A stretch of 54,405 nt of DNA from Alphaproteobacteria bacterium (GTDB taxonomy: Bacteria > Pseudomonadota > Alphaproteobacteria > Bin95), in assembly GCA_022822125.1 (NCBI GenBank), contig JAJECF010000156.1, positions 1 to 54,405 of the forward strand, written 5' to 3'. Positions 31,071-39,248 of the stretch are shown in pieces (position 1 is the first letter of the stretch; the number at the start of each line of letters is the position of its first letter). Position numbers and translations under genes: made by a program. The notes beneath the pieces were generated by a model. It saw only the letters and a list, made by a program, of their open reading frames with translations. It was not told where the DNA came from and searched no databases.

Positions 31071-32138
31071 ATGTTCCATCGCGAGAGCGGCTATTACAAG
31101 ACGACCTACAAGGGGGACATGGCCTTCTATCCGCTGCCCGTCGGGCGGTGGTCGGTCGCGCTTGTCGGCTTCATTTTCCTGGTCGTCGTGCCGCTGTTCC
31201 TCGATCCCTACTACCTCTCCGTCCTCTGCCTGATCGCGATTGCCGTCGTCGGCGCGCTCGGGCTGAACATCCTGCTGGGCTACACGGGCCAGATCTCCAT
31301 CGGCCATGCGGCCTTCATGTCCGTGGGCGCCTACACGGCGGCGAATCTCATCACCAAGCTCGACTGGCCGTTCTGGCTGGCCGTGCCGTCGGGCGGCATC
31401 ATGGCCGCGGCGGTCGGCGTGCTGGTCGGCATACCCTCGCTGCGCATCAAGGGCCTCTATCTCGCCATCGCCACGCTGGCGGCGCAGTTCATCATCGAGT
31501 GGGTCATCAACCACACACCGGCGATTTCCGGCGGCGTGCAGGCCTCCATCGAGGTGCCGCGCCCCACCTTCTTCGGCGAAAAGCTGAATACCGAGATCGA
31601 GCTCTACTACTTCCTGATGGCGTTTGCGGTCGTCGCCGTCGTGGCGACGATGAACCTCGTGCGCTCGCGCATCGGCCGCGCTTTCATCGCCATCCGCGAC
31701 CAGGATATCGCAGCCGAGATCATCGGCATCAACGTCTTCCGCTACAAGCTCTACGCCTTCGCCATCTCGTCCTTCTACGCCGGCGTGGCGGGGGTGCTCT
31801 ACACCTACTATCTCAGCATCGCCAATTACGAGCAGTTCCTGATCGTCGTCTCCATCGACTATCTGGCGATGGTCATCATCGGCGGGCTGGGCTCGGTGCT
31901 GGGGTCGATCTTCGGCGCCGTGTTCGTCACCCTGCTGCCGATCGTGATCCGCATCTTCATGGACACGTTCGGCGCCTTCTTCTTCGACCCGGTGATCCTC
32001 GCCCAGGTGACGGCGCAATTCCGCCTCATCCTGTTCGGCCTGCTGATCATCGTCTTCCTGGTGGTGGAGCCCGAGGGCCTCAACCGCCTGTGGCTCAACG
32101 TCCGGAACTACTTCCGGGTTTGGCCTTTCTCCTATTAG
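31071..32138 (+). CDS. Branched-chain amino acid-type ABC transporter permease (LivM-like)
   Basis: This 355-residue permease has the LivM signature GYTGQISIGHAAFMSVGAYT and the coupling segment RDQDIAAEIIGINVFRYKL. GGLGSVLGSIFGAVF is followed by a last segment ending in EPEGLNRLW. An N-terminal extension of about 20 residues (HRESGYYKTTYKGDMAFYPL) precedes the first membrane helix and is common in members that accompany acyl-CoA ligases. The gene follows LivH by 6 bp. Confidence 0.95.
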   Translation: MFHRESGYYKTTYKGDMAFYPLPVGRWSVALVGFIFLVVVPLFLDPYYLSVLCLIAIAVVGALGLNILLGYTGQISIGHAAFMSVGAYTAANLITKLDWPFWLAVPSGGIMAAAVGVLVGIPSLRIKGLYLAIATLAAQFIIEWVINHTPAISGGVQASIEVPRPTFFGEKLNTEIELYYFLMAFAVVAVVATMNLVRSRIGRAFIAIRDQDIAAEIIGINVFRYKLYAFAISSFYAGVAGVLYTYYLSIANYEQFLIVVSIDYLAMVIIGGLGSVLGSIFGAVFVTLLPIVIRIFMDTFGAFFFDPVILAQVTAQFRLILFGLLIIVFLVVEPEGLNRLWLNVRNYFRVWPFSY

Positions 32139-32166
32139 CCCTCGAAACGCGAAGGGAGAACGTGGA

Positions 32167-33411
32167 ATGAGACGTCTCGACAAACTGCTCTTCGGCGCAA
32201 GCCTTGCCCTGGCTGCGGCGGGGACAGCCACATCGGCCGGCGCGGCCGAGATCGTCATCGGCCTGCAATGCGACCGCACCGGGCCGACGCAAACCGTGGG
32301 TACCTTCCTCTGCCCCGGCTACCACGACTATGTGAACCTCGTGAATTCCAAAGGCGGCATCGGGGGGAACATGATACGGGCCATGGAAATCGACCACGAA
32401 TACAAGGTCCCGGCAGGCGTGGAGGCCTATGCGCTGCACAAGAAGGAAGGCGCGGTGCTGATCGGCCTCTACGGCACGCCGCATACCCAGGCGCTGACGC
32501 AGAAGCTGACCGAAGACAAGATCCCGGGCACCTCCCCGGGCTTCGGCACCGCCGCGGCGGCCAATGGCGAGAACTTCCCCTATATCTTCCCCATCGCGGC
32601 GTCCTACTGGAGCCAGGCGGCGGCGGGCCTCGAATATGCCCGCGGGCAGCTCGGGGGCGATCTCAAGGGCAAGAAGATCGCCTATATTTACTACGACAAC
32701 CCGGCGGGCCGCGAGCCGCTGCCCGTGCTGCACAAGCTGCGCGACGAGGTCGGCTTCGAGTTGAAGGAGTTCGCCGTGCCGCCTCCCGGCATCGAGATGT
32801 CCGCGCAGGTGCTCGACATCACGCGCCGCTTTCGCGCCGATTTCGTGCTCTCCCATCTCTTCGGGCGGGCGCCGTCCGTGTCGATGAAGGAATTCAAGCG
32901 CGCCGGCTATCCGCTCGAGAAGATGCTCGGCTTCGTGTGGGCCGGCGGCGAGGCGGACATTGCGGCGGCGGGCGGCTTCGACCGCGTCGAGGGCTATTCG
33001 GCGATGCAATTCGCCGGCGTCGGCTCCGACTACCCGGTGCTCGACGAAATCCGCGAGATGTACAAGGCCCAGGGCAAGGACGTGCCGGCCGAAATGGACT
33101 CCACGGTCTATTACAATCGCGGCGTCTTCGGGGCCGCCATCCATCTGAAGGCCATCGAGAACGCCGTCATGGCCAAGGGCTCCGGCGACATCACCGGCGA
33201 GGACGTGAAGAACGGCTTCGAGCAGATCAAGGGTTTCACGCTCGGCGGCCTCGTGCCTCCGATGGAGATCACCGGCTTCGACCATGAGGGCGGCGGCTGG
33301 GTGCGCATCTTCCAGGTCCAGGGCGGCAAATTCGTGCCCACCACGGACTGGTTCCAAGGCTATCGCGATGCCGTCGTGGAGCTTCTGAAGGCGGATGCGA
33401 GCCGGCAGTAA
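32167..33411 (+). CDS. ABC transporter periplasmic substrate-binding protein (LivK/AmiC type)
   Basis: This 414-residue type I periplasmic binding protein has a signal peptide (MRRLDKLLFGASLALAAAGT) and cleavage after AGAA or AGA. The mature N-terminus is EIVIGLQCDRTGPTQTVG, which replaces the GPLTG start of amino-acid binders and suggests a different ligand. KKIAYIYYDN and the FVLSHLF segment are consistent with the two-lobed fold. The ligand is unknown; linkage to an acyl-CoA ligase favours a carboxylic acid. A stable hairpin follows the gene. Confidence 0.92.
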   Translation: MRRLDKLLFGASLALAAAGTATSAGAAEIVIGLQCDRTGPTQTVGTFLCPGYHDYVNLVNSKGGIGGNMIRAMEIDHEYKVPAGVEAYALHKKEGAVLIGLYGTPHTQALTQKLTEDKIPGTSPGFGTAAAANGENFPYIFPIAASYWSQAAAGLEYARGQLGGDLKGKKIAYIYYDNPAGREPLPVLHKLRDEVGFELKEFAVPPPGIEMSAQVLDITRRFRADFVLSHLFGRAPSVSMKEFKRAGYPLEKMLGFVWAGGEADIAAAGGFDRVEGYSAMQFAGVGSDYPVLDEIREMYKAQGKDVPAEMDSTVYYNRGVFGAAIHLKAIENAVMAKGSGDITGEDVKNGFEQIKGFTLGGLVPPMEITGFDHEGGGWVRIFQVQGGKFVPTTDWFQGYRDAVVELLKADASRQ

Positions 33412-33430
33412 CGACCGGCTGCAGGACTTT

Positions 33431-33452
33431 GGCGGGGCCTTCGGGCTCCGCC
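33431..33452 (+). other. UUCG-capped hairpin between binding-protein and ATPase genes
   Basis: GGCGGGGCC and GGCTCCGCC form a nine-pair stem (one G-U) closed by a C(UUCG)G tetraloop. The downstream GCTTTGCCCATTTTC is only weakly T-rich. It may be a partial terminator or an mRNA-stabilising element that raises binding-protein yield relative to the distal genes. Confidence 0.65.
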
Positions 33453-33492
33453 GCTTTGCCCATTTTCAAACGAACGGCCCGAGCGCGGAGCG

Positions 33493-34284
33493 ATGCTGAA
33501 TCTCAACAATATCGAGGTCGTTTACGACAATGTGATCCTGGTGCTGAAGGGCTGCTCGATCGAGGTGCCCGAAGGCCGGATCACCACCGTGCTCGGAGCC
33601 AATGGCGCCGGCAAGACCACGACGCTGAAGGCGATTTCCGGCCTGTTGAAGCCGGAGCGCGGCGCCGTCACGCGCGGCTCCATCGACCTCGAGGGCGAGC
33701 GCATCGACCATTTCGAGGCCCATGACATTGTCAAGAAAGGCATTGTGCAGGTCTTCGAGGGCCGGCGCGTCTTCGTCAATCTCTCCGCCGAGGAGAACCT
33801 GATCGCAGGCGGCCATATCCAGCCGGGCTCCGTCGTGAAGGAGCGCATGGACCTGGTTTACGGCTATTTTCCGCGCGTGGCGGAGCGCCGCCATGTGCAG
33901 GCGGGCTACCTCTCCGGCGGCGAGCAGCAGATGCTGGCGATCGGCCGGGCGCTCATGTCGGACCCGAGGATCATCCTGCTCGACGAGCCGTCCCTCGGCC
34001 TCGCGCCGATGGTCGTCGAGGAAATCTTCGCCATCATCGGCAAGCTCAACAAGGAGCAGGGCGTGACCGTGCTGCTGGTGGAGCAGAACGCCGCGCTGGC
34101 GCTCGCCATCGCCGATCACGGCTATGTCATGGAGAACGGCGCCATCGTCATGGACGGCCCGGCCGTCGAACTCAGCGAGAATGCCGATATCAAGGAGTTC
34201 TATCTCGGCATCAGCGAGCATGGCGAGAAGCGCTCCTACCGCGATGTGAAGCACTATCGCCGCCGCAAGCGCTGGCTCAATTAG
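33493..34284 (+). CDS. Branched-chain amino acid-type ABC transporter ATP-binding protein (LivF-like)
   Basis: This is the second ATPase of the transporter, 263 residues. Walker A is GANGAGKTT, then GIVQVFEGRRVFVNLSAEENL, the signature YLSGGEQQMLAIGRAL, Walker B IILLDEPSLGLAP and the switch residues in LLVEQNAALAL. All motifs are canonical, unlike the LivG-like partner, so the heterodimer may have one degenerate site. The C-terminal basic tail (RRRKRW) is longer than in typical LivF. It is followed after 32 bp by an SDR gene with a good GAGGAG site. Confidence 0.95.
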   Translation: MLNLNNIEVVYDNVILVLKGCSIEVPEGRITTVLGANGAGKTTTLKAISGLLKPERGAVTRGSIDLEGERIDHFEAHDIVKKGIVQVFEGRRVFVNLSAEENLIAGGHIQPGSVVKERMDLVYGYFPRVAERRHVQAGYLSGGEQQMLAIGRALMSDPRIILLDEPSLGLAPMVVEEIFAIIGKLNKEQGVTVLLVEQNAALALAIADHGYVMENGAIVMDGPAVELSENADIKEFYLGISEHGEKRSYRDVKHYRRRKRWLN

Positions 34285-34316
34285 CCTTCGAGGCGCTACG
34301 AGTCGAGGAGGACGCG

Positions 34317-35075
34317 ATGCCGAGAGATCCGGACTATTTCAAGGACAAGACCATCCTGATTACCGGCGCCGGCAGCGGCATCGGCCGCGCAACGGCGCTG
34401 GTGTTCGCGCGGGAAGGCTCAAACGTGGTCTGCGCCGATATCGACCCGGAGGCCGCCGAGCGCACGGCGAACCAGGTGATCCAGCTCGGCGCGAAGGCGA
34501 CATTCGCCGCCTGCGACGTGACTGTCCGGGCCGAAGTCGATGCGGCCGTCGTCCAGGCCATCGCCGATTTCGGGCGGGTGGATTTCGAGTTGAACGCAGC
34601 AGGCGCGGCGCTTGCCCGGAAGCCCTTCCTGGAGATCACCGAGGAGCTCTGGGAGCGCACCTACGCCCTCAATGTGCGCGGCACCTTCAACGGCGCGCAG
34701 GCCGTCCAGCCGCACATGCTGGAGAAGGGCGGCGGCGTGATCGTCAATATCGCCAGCGTTGCCGCGAGGATCGGCGGGGCGGGCAATTCGGTCCACTACG
34801 CCTCGTCCAAGGGCGCGGTCCACACCATGACGCTCGGCATCGGCCGGGAATTCGCAAGCCGGGGCGTGCGCTGCCTTTCGATCTCGCCGGGGCTCGTGGA
34901 CACGCCCTTCCATGACAACACGCCGTCCGAAGTGCTCCAGGGCTATGCCGAGCAGATGCCCATAGGCCGGATGGCCCAGCCGGAAGAGATCGCCGAGACG
35001 GTGCTGTTCGCCTGCTCGGACGGCGCGAGCTACCTCACCGCCGACACGATCTTCGTGACGGGGGGGCTGCGATAG
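34317..35075 (+). CDS. SDR family oxidoreductase in the transporter operon
   Basis: This is a 252-residue classical SDR. TGAGSGIG binds the cofactor, and ADIDPE after the second strand favours NAD. The structural NNAG reads LNAAG, the active site has NIASV with YASSK, and the end is IFVTGGLR. It follows LivF closely and has its own ribosome site, so it is probably the last gene of the operon. It could oxidise a hydroxyacyl-CoA made by the ligase, which is inference from context only. Confidence 0.92.
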   Translation: MPRDPDYFKDKTILITGAGSGIGRATALVFAREGSNVVCADIDPEAAERTANQVIQLGAKATFAACDVTVRAEVDAAVVQAIADFGRVDFELNAAGAALARKPFLEITEELWERTYALNVRGTFNGAQAVQPHMLEKGGGVIVNIASVAARIGGAGNSVHYASSKGAVHTMTLGIGREFASRGVRCLSISPGLVDTPFHDNTPSEVLQGYAEQMPIGRMAQPEEIAETVLFACSDGASYLTADTIFVTGGLR

Positions 35076-35091
35076 CCCGGCCGGCTTCCGT

Positions 35092-35244
35092 TCAGGGAGA
35101 CAAAACGCCAGGGGCGCGTTTCTTCCTGGCGATCATCCGCTCCAGCCGGGCGTCCATGTCTTCCGCCGTGACGAACTCGCCCGCCTGGCGGCGGGACAGC
35201 ACATCGAAAAGCGCCTTGGCAACGTCGCCTTGCTCGGTCGTCAA
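35092..35244 (-). CDS. Small hypothetical protein, possibly an orphan antitoxin-like ORF
   Basis: The 50-residue product starts at a TTG with GGGAGG 8 bp upstream. It reads TTEQGDVAKALFDVLSRRQA then GEFVTAEDMDARLERMIARK. The GEF(V)xAEDMDARL segment resembles the C-terminal toxin-wrapping part of small antitoxins, but no toxin gene adjoins. A longer frame to 35334 exists with a poorer start. Function is unknown. Confidence 0.45.
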   Translation of the reverse strand: MTTEQGDVAKALFDVLSRRQAGEFVTAEDMDARLERMIARKKRAPGVLSP

Positions 35245-35343
35245 TGCGAAACCCTCCCGAACAATACCCGCGGCTGTTGACCGGAACCCATGGCGGATTC
35301 GACGCCGCCGCCCGGTTTCCCCTTTTTGCGTCAATCCGCCCGG

Positions 35344-35485
35344 CGCCTCTCCTCATCCTGAGTAGCCGACCGAAGGGGAGGCGTATCGAAGGATCGTCCC
35401 GCCAGTGGAGCCGCGTCCCCTTCGGCAAGCTCAGGACAGGCTCTCGATACGCGGCTGGCGCCGCTACTCGGGATGAGGACAAAGG
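35344..35485. repeat. Composite dispersed repeat, copy 1
   Basis: Two opposed palindromic units (CTCATCCTGAGTAGCCGACC...GTATCGAAGGATCG and CTCGATACGCGGC...GCTACTCGGGATGAG) are joined by CCAGTGGAGCCGC. The composite recurs almost unchanged from 45267, including the following ACAAAGGACCGG and GCTACGG, so it is a mobile or copied unit longer than a single repeat. Confidence 0.8.
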
Positions 35486-35515
35486 ACCGGGGCTACGGCA
35501 GGGAGGCGCCGCACA

Positions 35516-35572
35516 ATCGGTTCCGATCAACGACTGCCGGTATTATACCAACGGTCGTTGATCGGAACCGAT
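35516..35572. repeat. Long perfect inverted repeat (19-bp arms)
   Basis: ATCGGTTCCGATCAACGAC (35516-35534) and its exact reverse complement (35554-35572) flank a 19-nt centre that contains GGTATTATACC, itself self-complementary. The left arm alone recurs at 45415-45433. A degenerate right arm, TTGACCGGAACCCATGG, is near 35278-35294. Confidence 0.85.
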
Positions 35573-35589
35573 GGCGGAGACACTTTACC

Positions 35590-35705
35590 GTCGCCCCGGC
35601 CGGAGCGTAGCGGAGAGCCGGGGCCCATCCCCCGCCGTTGCGGCATGCGGGACGGTCCGGAGATGGGCCCCGGATCAAGTCCGGGGCGACGATGTGAGGC
35701 TTGAC
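35590..35705. repeat. Second-family repeat, reverse-oriented copy
   Basis: The segment GTCGCCCCGGCCGGAGCG...GGCCCCGGATCAAGTCCGGGGC and GACGATGTGAGGCTTGAC is, read on the other strand, closely similar to 12085-12160 and includes the same CATGCGGGACGGTCCGGAGATG core. It fills the gap between the transporter operon and the phosphatase gene. Confidence 0.75.
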
Positions 35706-35844
35706 GCGCTTTATGAGTCCATAGTCGAGGCCGTTGGTATTACAAGGTGCTCGGCGTTATCAACACCCATCTTCCATCGAATGTCCGGCCGATCGAAACA
35801 TGGAGCTATGGCGAGAACGGCCCGCAACCTCTTTAGCGCTACCT

Positions 35845-36582
35845 CTACTCCAGCAACACCGCCCTGAGCCGGTCCCGCTCCGTCGCGCCGAAGCCGACGG
35901 CGCTGTCGAGCCAGCCTTCCAGCCCGCCATAGTCCCGGTCGAGCGTGGCCCAGGACGCGGCGAGATATTCCTCCCTTGCGGAGAAGACGGGCTCGTATAT
36001 CTCGCGCGGCAGGCCCTCGGGTTCGCGGTTGCCGCGGTCCCAGTGGCGGTTGGTGAGCAGGTAGTCCTCCATGACGGCGGCGCGCGGCACGCCCAGCGCC
36101 TCCAGCACCACGGCGGCGGCGAAGCCCGTGCGGTCCTTGCCGGCGGTGCAGTGGAAGAGGAACGGCGGCGCGCCCTCGGCAACCAGCCGGCCGAGGATCG
36201 CCCGGCAGGCGGGCGCATAGACATCCGGATAGCCCGCATAGCTCGCCGCAAGCCACGCTTTCGCGGCCTCCGCCGAGGTGACGCCGCCCAGGTTCAGCGT
36301 TTCCAGAAGCGAGGCGCCCGGCGCTTCGGCGAGGCCGATATGCACGCTCGCGACCGAAGCGGGCAGGCGGGCCGGCTCGCCCGCGCGCTCCGGTCCGTAG
36401 CGCAGGTCCAGCGCTTCCCGGATGCCGAGCGCCGCCAGCATTTCGCCGTCGCCGGGGGTCAACCGGTGCAGCCCGTCGGACCGGAACAGCCGGCCGCGGC
36501 GGACCCGCCGGCCGTCGAGCGTCTCATAGCCGCCGAGGTCGCGGACATTGGTTGCGCCGTCGAGCGCGATGAGCCTTTGCAT
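35845..36582 (-). CDS. Tyrosine-protein phosphatase family protein
   Basis: This 245-residue phosphatase belongs to the bacterial PTP/MptpB-like family. It has the N-terminal ATNVRDLGGYETLDGRRV substrate loop, DLRYGPER, and the P-loop HCTAGKDRTG with nucleophilic Cys and Arg. The P-loop Lys-Asp pair (AGKD) is typical of enzymes with dual-specificity or phosphoinositide activity. I chose the ATG at 36582 (MQRLIALDG); a longer frame to 36657 would overlap the divergent dnaB start. No cognate kinase is visible. Confidence 0.9.
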   Translation of the reverse strand: MQRLIALDGATNVRDLGGYETLDGRRVRRGRLFRSDGLHRLTPGDGEMLAALGIREALDLRYGPERAGEPARLPASVASVHIGLAEAPGASLLETLNLGGVTSAEAAKAWLAASYAGYPDVYAPACRAILGRLVAEGAPPFLFHCTAGKDRTGFAAAVVLEALGVPRAAVMEDYLLTNRHWDRGNREPEGLPREIYEPVFSAREEYLAASWATLDRDYGGLEGWLDSAVGFGATERDRLRAVLLE

Positions 36583-36655
36583 AGCGGCGGTTATCCCTTC
36601 TTTCCAAGTTATCCTTAGAGACTCCAAAATAGTGTCCCGGTCTAATGACCCTCCC

Positions 36656-38173
36656 ATGACAGCACAAGCCGATCCCTGGCTCGTCGAGGAGCCGCCCTTC
36701 GAGGCCGCGCCCGACGACGACCCCGCCTACCGCCAGCTCCCCGCCAATCTCGAGATCGAGATGGCGCTGCTCGGCGCGATCCTGGTGGATAACCGCATCC
36801 TGGAGCAGGTCGCCGACTTCCTGGAGGCGGACCATTTCTTCGATGCGAGCCACCGGCGCATTTACGACGCCATCCGGCGCGTGAGCGAGCGCGGCGGCCA
36901 GGCGAGTCCCGCGATCCTCAGGGACTATTTCCAGCAGCAGGACCGCCTCGCCGATGTCGGCGGCCCGCGCTATCTGGCCGAGCTCGCGGCCAGCGCCATC
37001 GGCGTCATCGACGCGGTGTCTTTCGGGCAGGCCGTCCACGACCTGCATCTGCGCCGCGCGCTCATCTCCATCGGCGGCGAGGTGGTCAACGAGGCCTATG
37101 ACAGCGACATCGAGCTCACCGCCGCCGGCCGGATCGAAAAGGCGGAGCACCGGCTGTTCGAGCTTGCCACCACCGGGGCCGAGCAGACGGGCTTCCGGCC
37201 CTTTTCCGGGACGCTCGCCTCCGCCATCGAAATGGCCGAAAGCGCCTTCCGCCGGGAAGGCAGCCTGACGGGCGTGACAACCGGTTTCACGGACCTCGAC
37301 GCAAAGCTGGGCGGCCTCCAGCGCTCCGACTTTCTGGTGCTGGCCGGGCGGCCGGGCATGGGCAAGACGGCGCTCGCGACCAATGTCGCCTTCAGCGCCG
37401 CGCGGGCGCGCTTCAAGGAGCGCGGCGAGGACGACGAGGTCCGTGAGATCGAGGGCCATGCGGTGGCCTTCTTTTCCCTGGAAATGTCGGCCGAGCAATT
37501 GGCGCTGCGCATCCTCGCCGAGCAGGCCCGGGTCTCCTCGGACGAAATCCGGCGCGGACGCATCAGCCAGGCGGACTTCGACTCGGTGTTCAGGGCGAGC
37601 CAGACGCTCGAAAACCTGAAGCTCTTCATCGACGACACGCCGGCGATCACCGTCTCGCAGCTTCGCACCCGCGCCCGGCGCCTGTTGCGCAGCCACGGGC
37701 GGCTGGACCTCATCGTGGTGGACTATATCCAGCTCATGCAGCCGGGCGCCGGGCGGCGCCCGGAAAACCGCGTGCAGGAGGTCTCGGAGATCACCCGCGG
37801 CCTCAAGACCGTAGCCAAGGAGCTGGACGTGCCGATTCTGGCCGTCTCCCAGCTTTCGCGCGCCGTGGAGCAGCGCGAGGACAAGCGCCCGCAGCTTGCG
37901 GACCTACGCGAATCCGGCTCTATCGAGCAGGATGCCGACGTGGTGATGTTCGTCTACCGGGAGGAATACTATCTCGCCCGCAAGGAGCCGCCGGAAGGCA
38001 CCGACGAACACCGGGACTGGCAGGACAAGATGGAAAGGGTCCACAATCTGGCCGATGTCATCATCGCCAAGCAGCGCCACGGGCCGACAGGCAGGATCGA
38101 GCTCTATTTTGAGGGCCGGTTCACCCGCTTCGCCGACCTCGACAAGACCCATGATGGCGAGCCTCCGGTCTGA
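36656..38173 (+). CDS. dnaB: Replicative DNA helicase
   Basis: DnaB is the hexameric helicase at the replication fork. The 505-residue sequence has the N-terminal domain (LPANLEIEMALLGAIL; FFDASHRRIYDAI), a linker, and the RecA-like motor with Walker A GRPGMGKTALA, FFSLEMSAEQLALR, Walker B LIVVDYIQLM, VSQLSRAVEQREDKRP and DLRESGSIEQDADVV, ending in KQRHGPTG and L(Y)FEGRFTRF. The start at 36656 fits the family. No intein is present. Its end overlaps the alr start by 20 bp. Confidence 0.97.
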   Translation: MTAQADPWLVEEPPFEAAPDDDPAYRQLPANLEIEMALLGAILVDNRILEQVADFLEADHFFDASHRRIYDAIRRVSERGGQASPAILRDYFQQQDRLADVGGPRYLAELAASAIGVIDAVSFGQAVHDLHLRRALISIGGEVVNEAYDSDIELTAAGRIEKAEHRLFELATTGAEQTGFRPFSGTLASAIEMAESAFRREGSLTGVTTGFTDLDAKLGGLQRSDFLVLAGRPGMGKTALATNVAFSAARARFKERGEDDEVREIEGHAVAFFSLEMSAEQLALRILAEQARVSSDEIRRGRISQADFDSVFRASQTLENLKLFIDDTPAITVSQLRTRARRLLRSHGRLDLIVVDYIQLMQPGAGRRPENRVQEVSEITRGLKTVAKELDVPILAVSQLSRAVEQREDKRPQLADLRESGSIEQDADVVMFVYREEYYLARKEPPEGTDEHRDWQDKMERVHNLADVIIAKQRHGPTGRIELYFEGRFTRFADLDKTHDGEPPV

Positions 38174-39248
38174 CACGCCGTCGCGCGGCATGCTGGCGCC
38201 GCCGGGGCGGCTCCGGATCGACCTCGACGCCATCGTCGGCAATTGGCGCAAGCTCCGCGACCTGGCGGCCCCGGCGGCCGTCGCCGGCGTTGTTAAGGCG
38301 GACGCCTACGGGCTCGGCATGGACCGGGTGGCGCCCGCGCTCCATCGGGCCGGCTGCTTCCTGTTCTTCGTGGCCGGGCTGGACGAGGGCGCGGCGCTCA
38401 GAAGCCTGCTCCCCGATGCGGAAATCGCCGTGCTCAGCGCGCCGGTGGAAGGCTTCCAGGCGGTCTATCGCGACCATCGCCTGCTGCCGGTCCTGAACCA
38501 TATGGGCGACCTCGCCGCCTGGCCGGGGGAAGACGCCGTGCTGCATATCGACACCGGCATGACCCGCCTCGGCCTCGATCCCGCAGAGGCGCGCCGGCTG
38601 GAGCGACGGCGCTTCCGCATGGTGATGAGCCATCTCGCCTGCGCCGACGAGCCGGAGCACGGCCTCAATGAGGTCCAGCGCCGCCTGTTCGCGGAGCTGG
38701 CCGCCCGGTTCGATGCGCCGGCGAGCCTCGCCAACTCCTCCGGCATTTTCCTCGGACCCGGCTACCGCTTCGATGTCGCCAGGCCCGGAATGGCGCTTTA
38801 CGGCCTCAATCCGACGCCCGGCCTGCCGAGTCCCATGCGGCCCGTCCTGCGCCTCGAGGCCCGCGTGCTCCAGGTCCGCGACGTGGACCGGCCGCTCACG
38901 GTCGGCTATGGCGCGGAGGCTGAAATCCGCCCCGGCCGGCGGCTGGCGACGGTTGCCGCCGGTTATGCGGACGGCTATCTACGGGCCGCAAGCCCCAGGG
39001 CCGGGGCATTGCTGCACGGCCGGAGGGCGCCCTTGGTCGGGCGCGTGTCGATGGATTCGATCGTAGTGGACGTGAGCGAATTGCCGCCGGGCTCGGTTAA
39101 GCCGGGGGACTGGGCGGTGCTGATCGGCGAGGGCATGGACGCTGACGAACTCGCGGACGCCGCCGGCACGATCGGCTACGAATTCCTGACCTCGCTCGGC
39201 GCGCGCTATGCGCGAAGCTATACAGGCGGCGGAGGCTCCGGCGCTTGA
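38154..39248 (+). CDS. alr: Alanine racemase
   Basis: Alr supplies D-alanine for peptidoglycan. It has 364 residues. The PLP lysine is in VVKADAYGLG, HIDTGMTRLGL binds the phosphate side, NSSGIFLG and the FDVARPGMALYGLNP stretch are typical, and GRVSMDSIVVDVS lies in the C-terminal barrel. The second catalytic Tyr is in AAGYADGYLRA or GYG. The ATG at 38154 (or 38151) lies inside the dnaB 3' end. The TTG of the next gene overlaps its stop (TTGA), so dnaB-alr-mlaE are coupled. Confidence 0.95.
   Translation: MASLRSDTPSRGMLAPPGRLRIDLDAIVGNWRKLRDLAAPAAVAGVVKADAYGLGMDRVAPALHRAGCFLFFVAGLDEGAALRSLLPDAEIAVLSAPVEGFQAVYRDHRLLPVLNHMGDLAAWPGEDAVLHIDTGMTRLGLDPAEARRLERRRFRMVMSHLACADEPEHGLNEVQRRLFAELAARFDAPASLANSSGIFLGPGYRFDVARPGMALYGLNPTPGLPSPMRPVLRLEARVLQVRDVDRPLTVGYGAEAEIRPGRRLATVAAGYADGYLRAASPRAGALLHGRRAPLVGRVSMDSIVVDVSELPPGSVKPGDWAVLIGEGMDADELADAAGTIGYEFLTSLGARYARSYTGGGGSGA

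Noticed and set aside
30156..33357. Long His/Asp-rich minus-strand frames opposite the Liv permeases and binding protein
   Set aside because: They are mirror readings of membrane-protein codons. Their Asp/His-rich pattern is an artefact.
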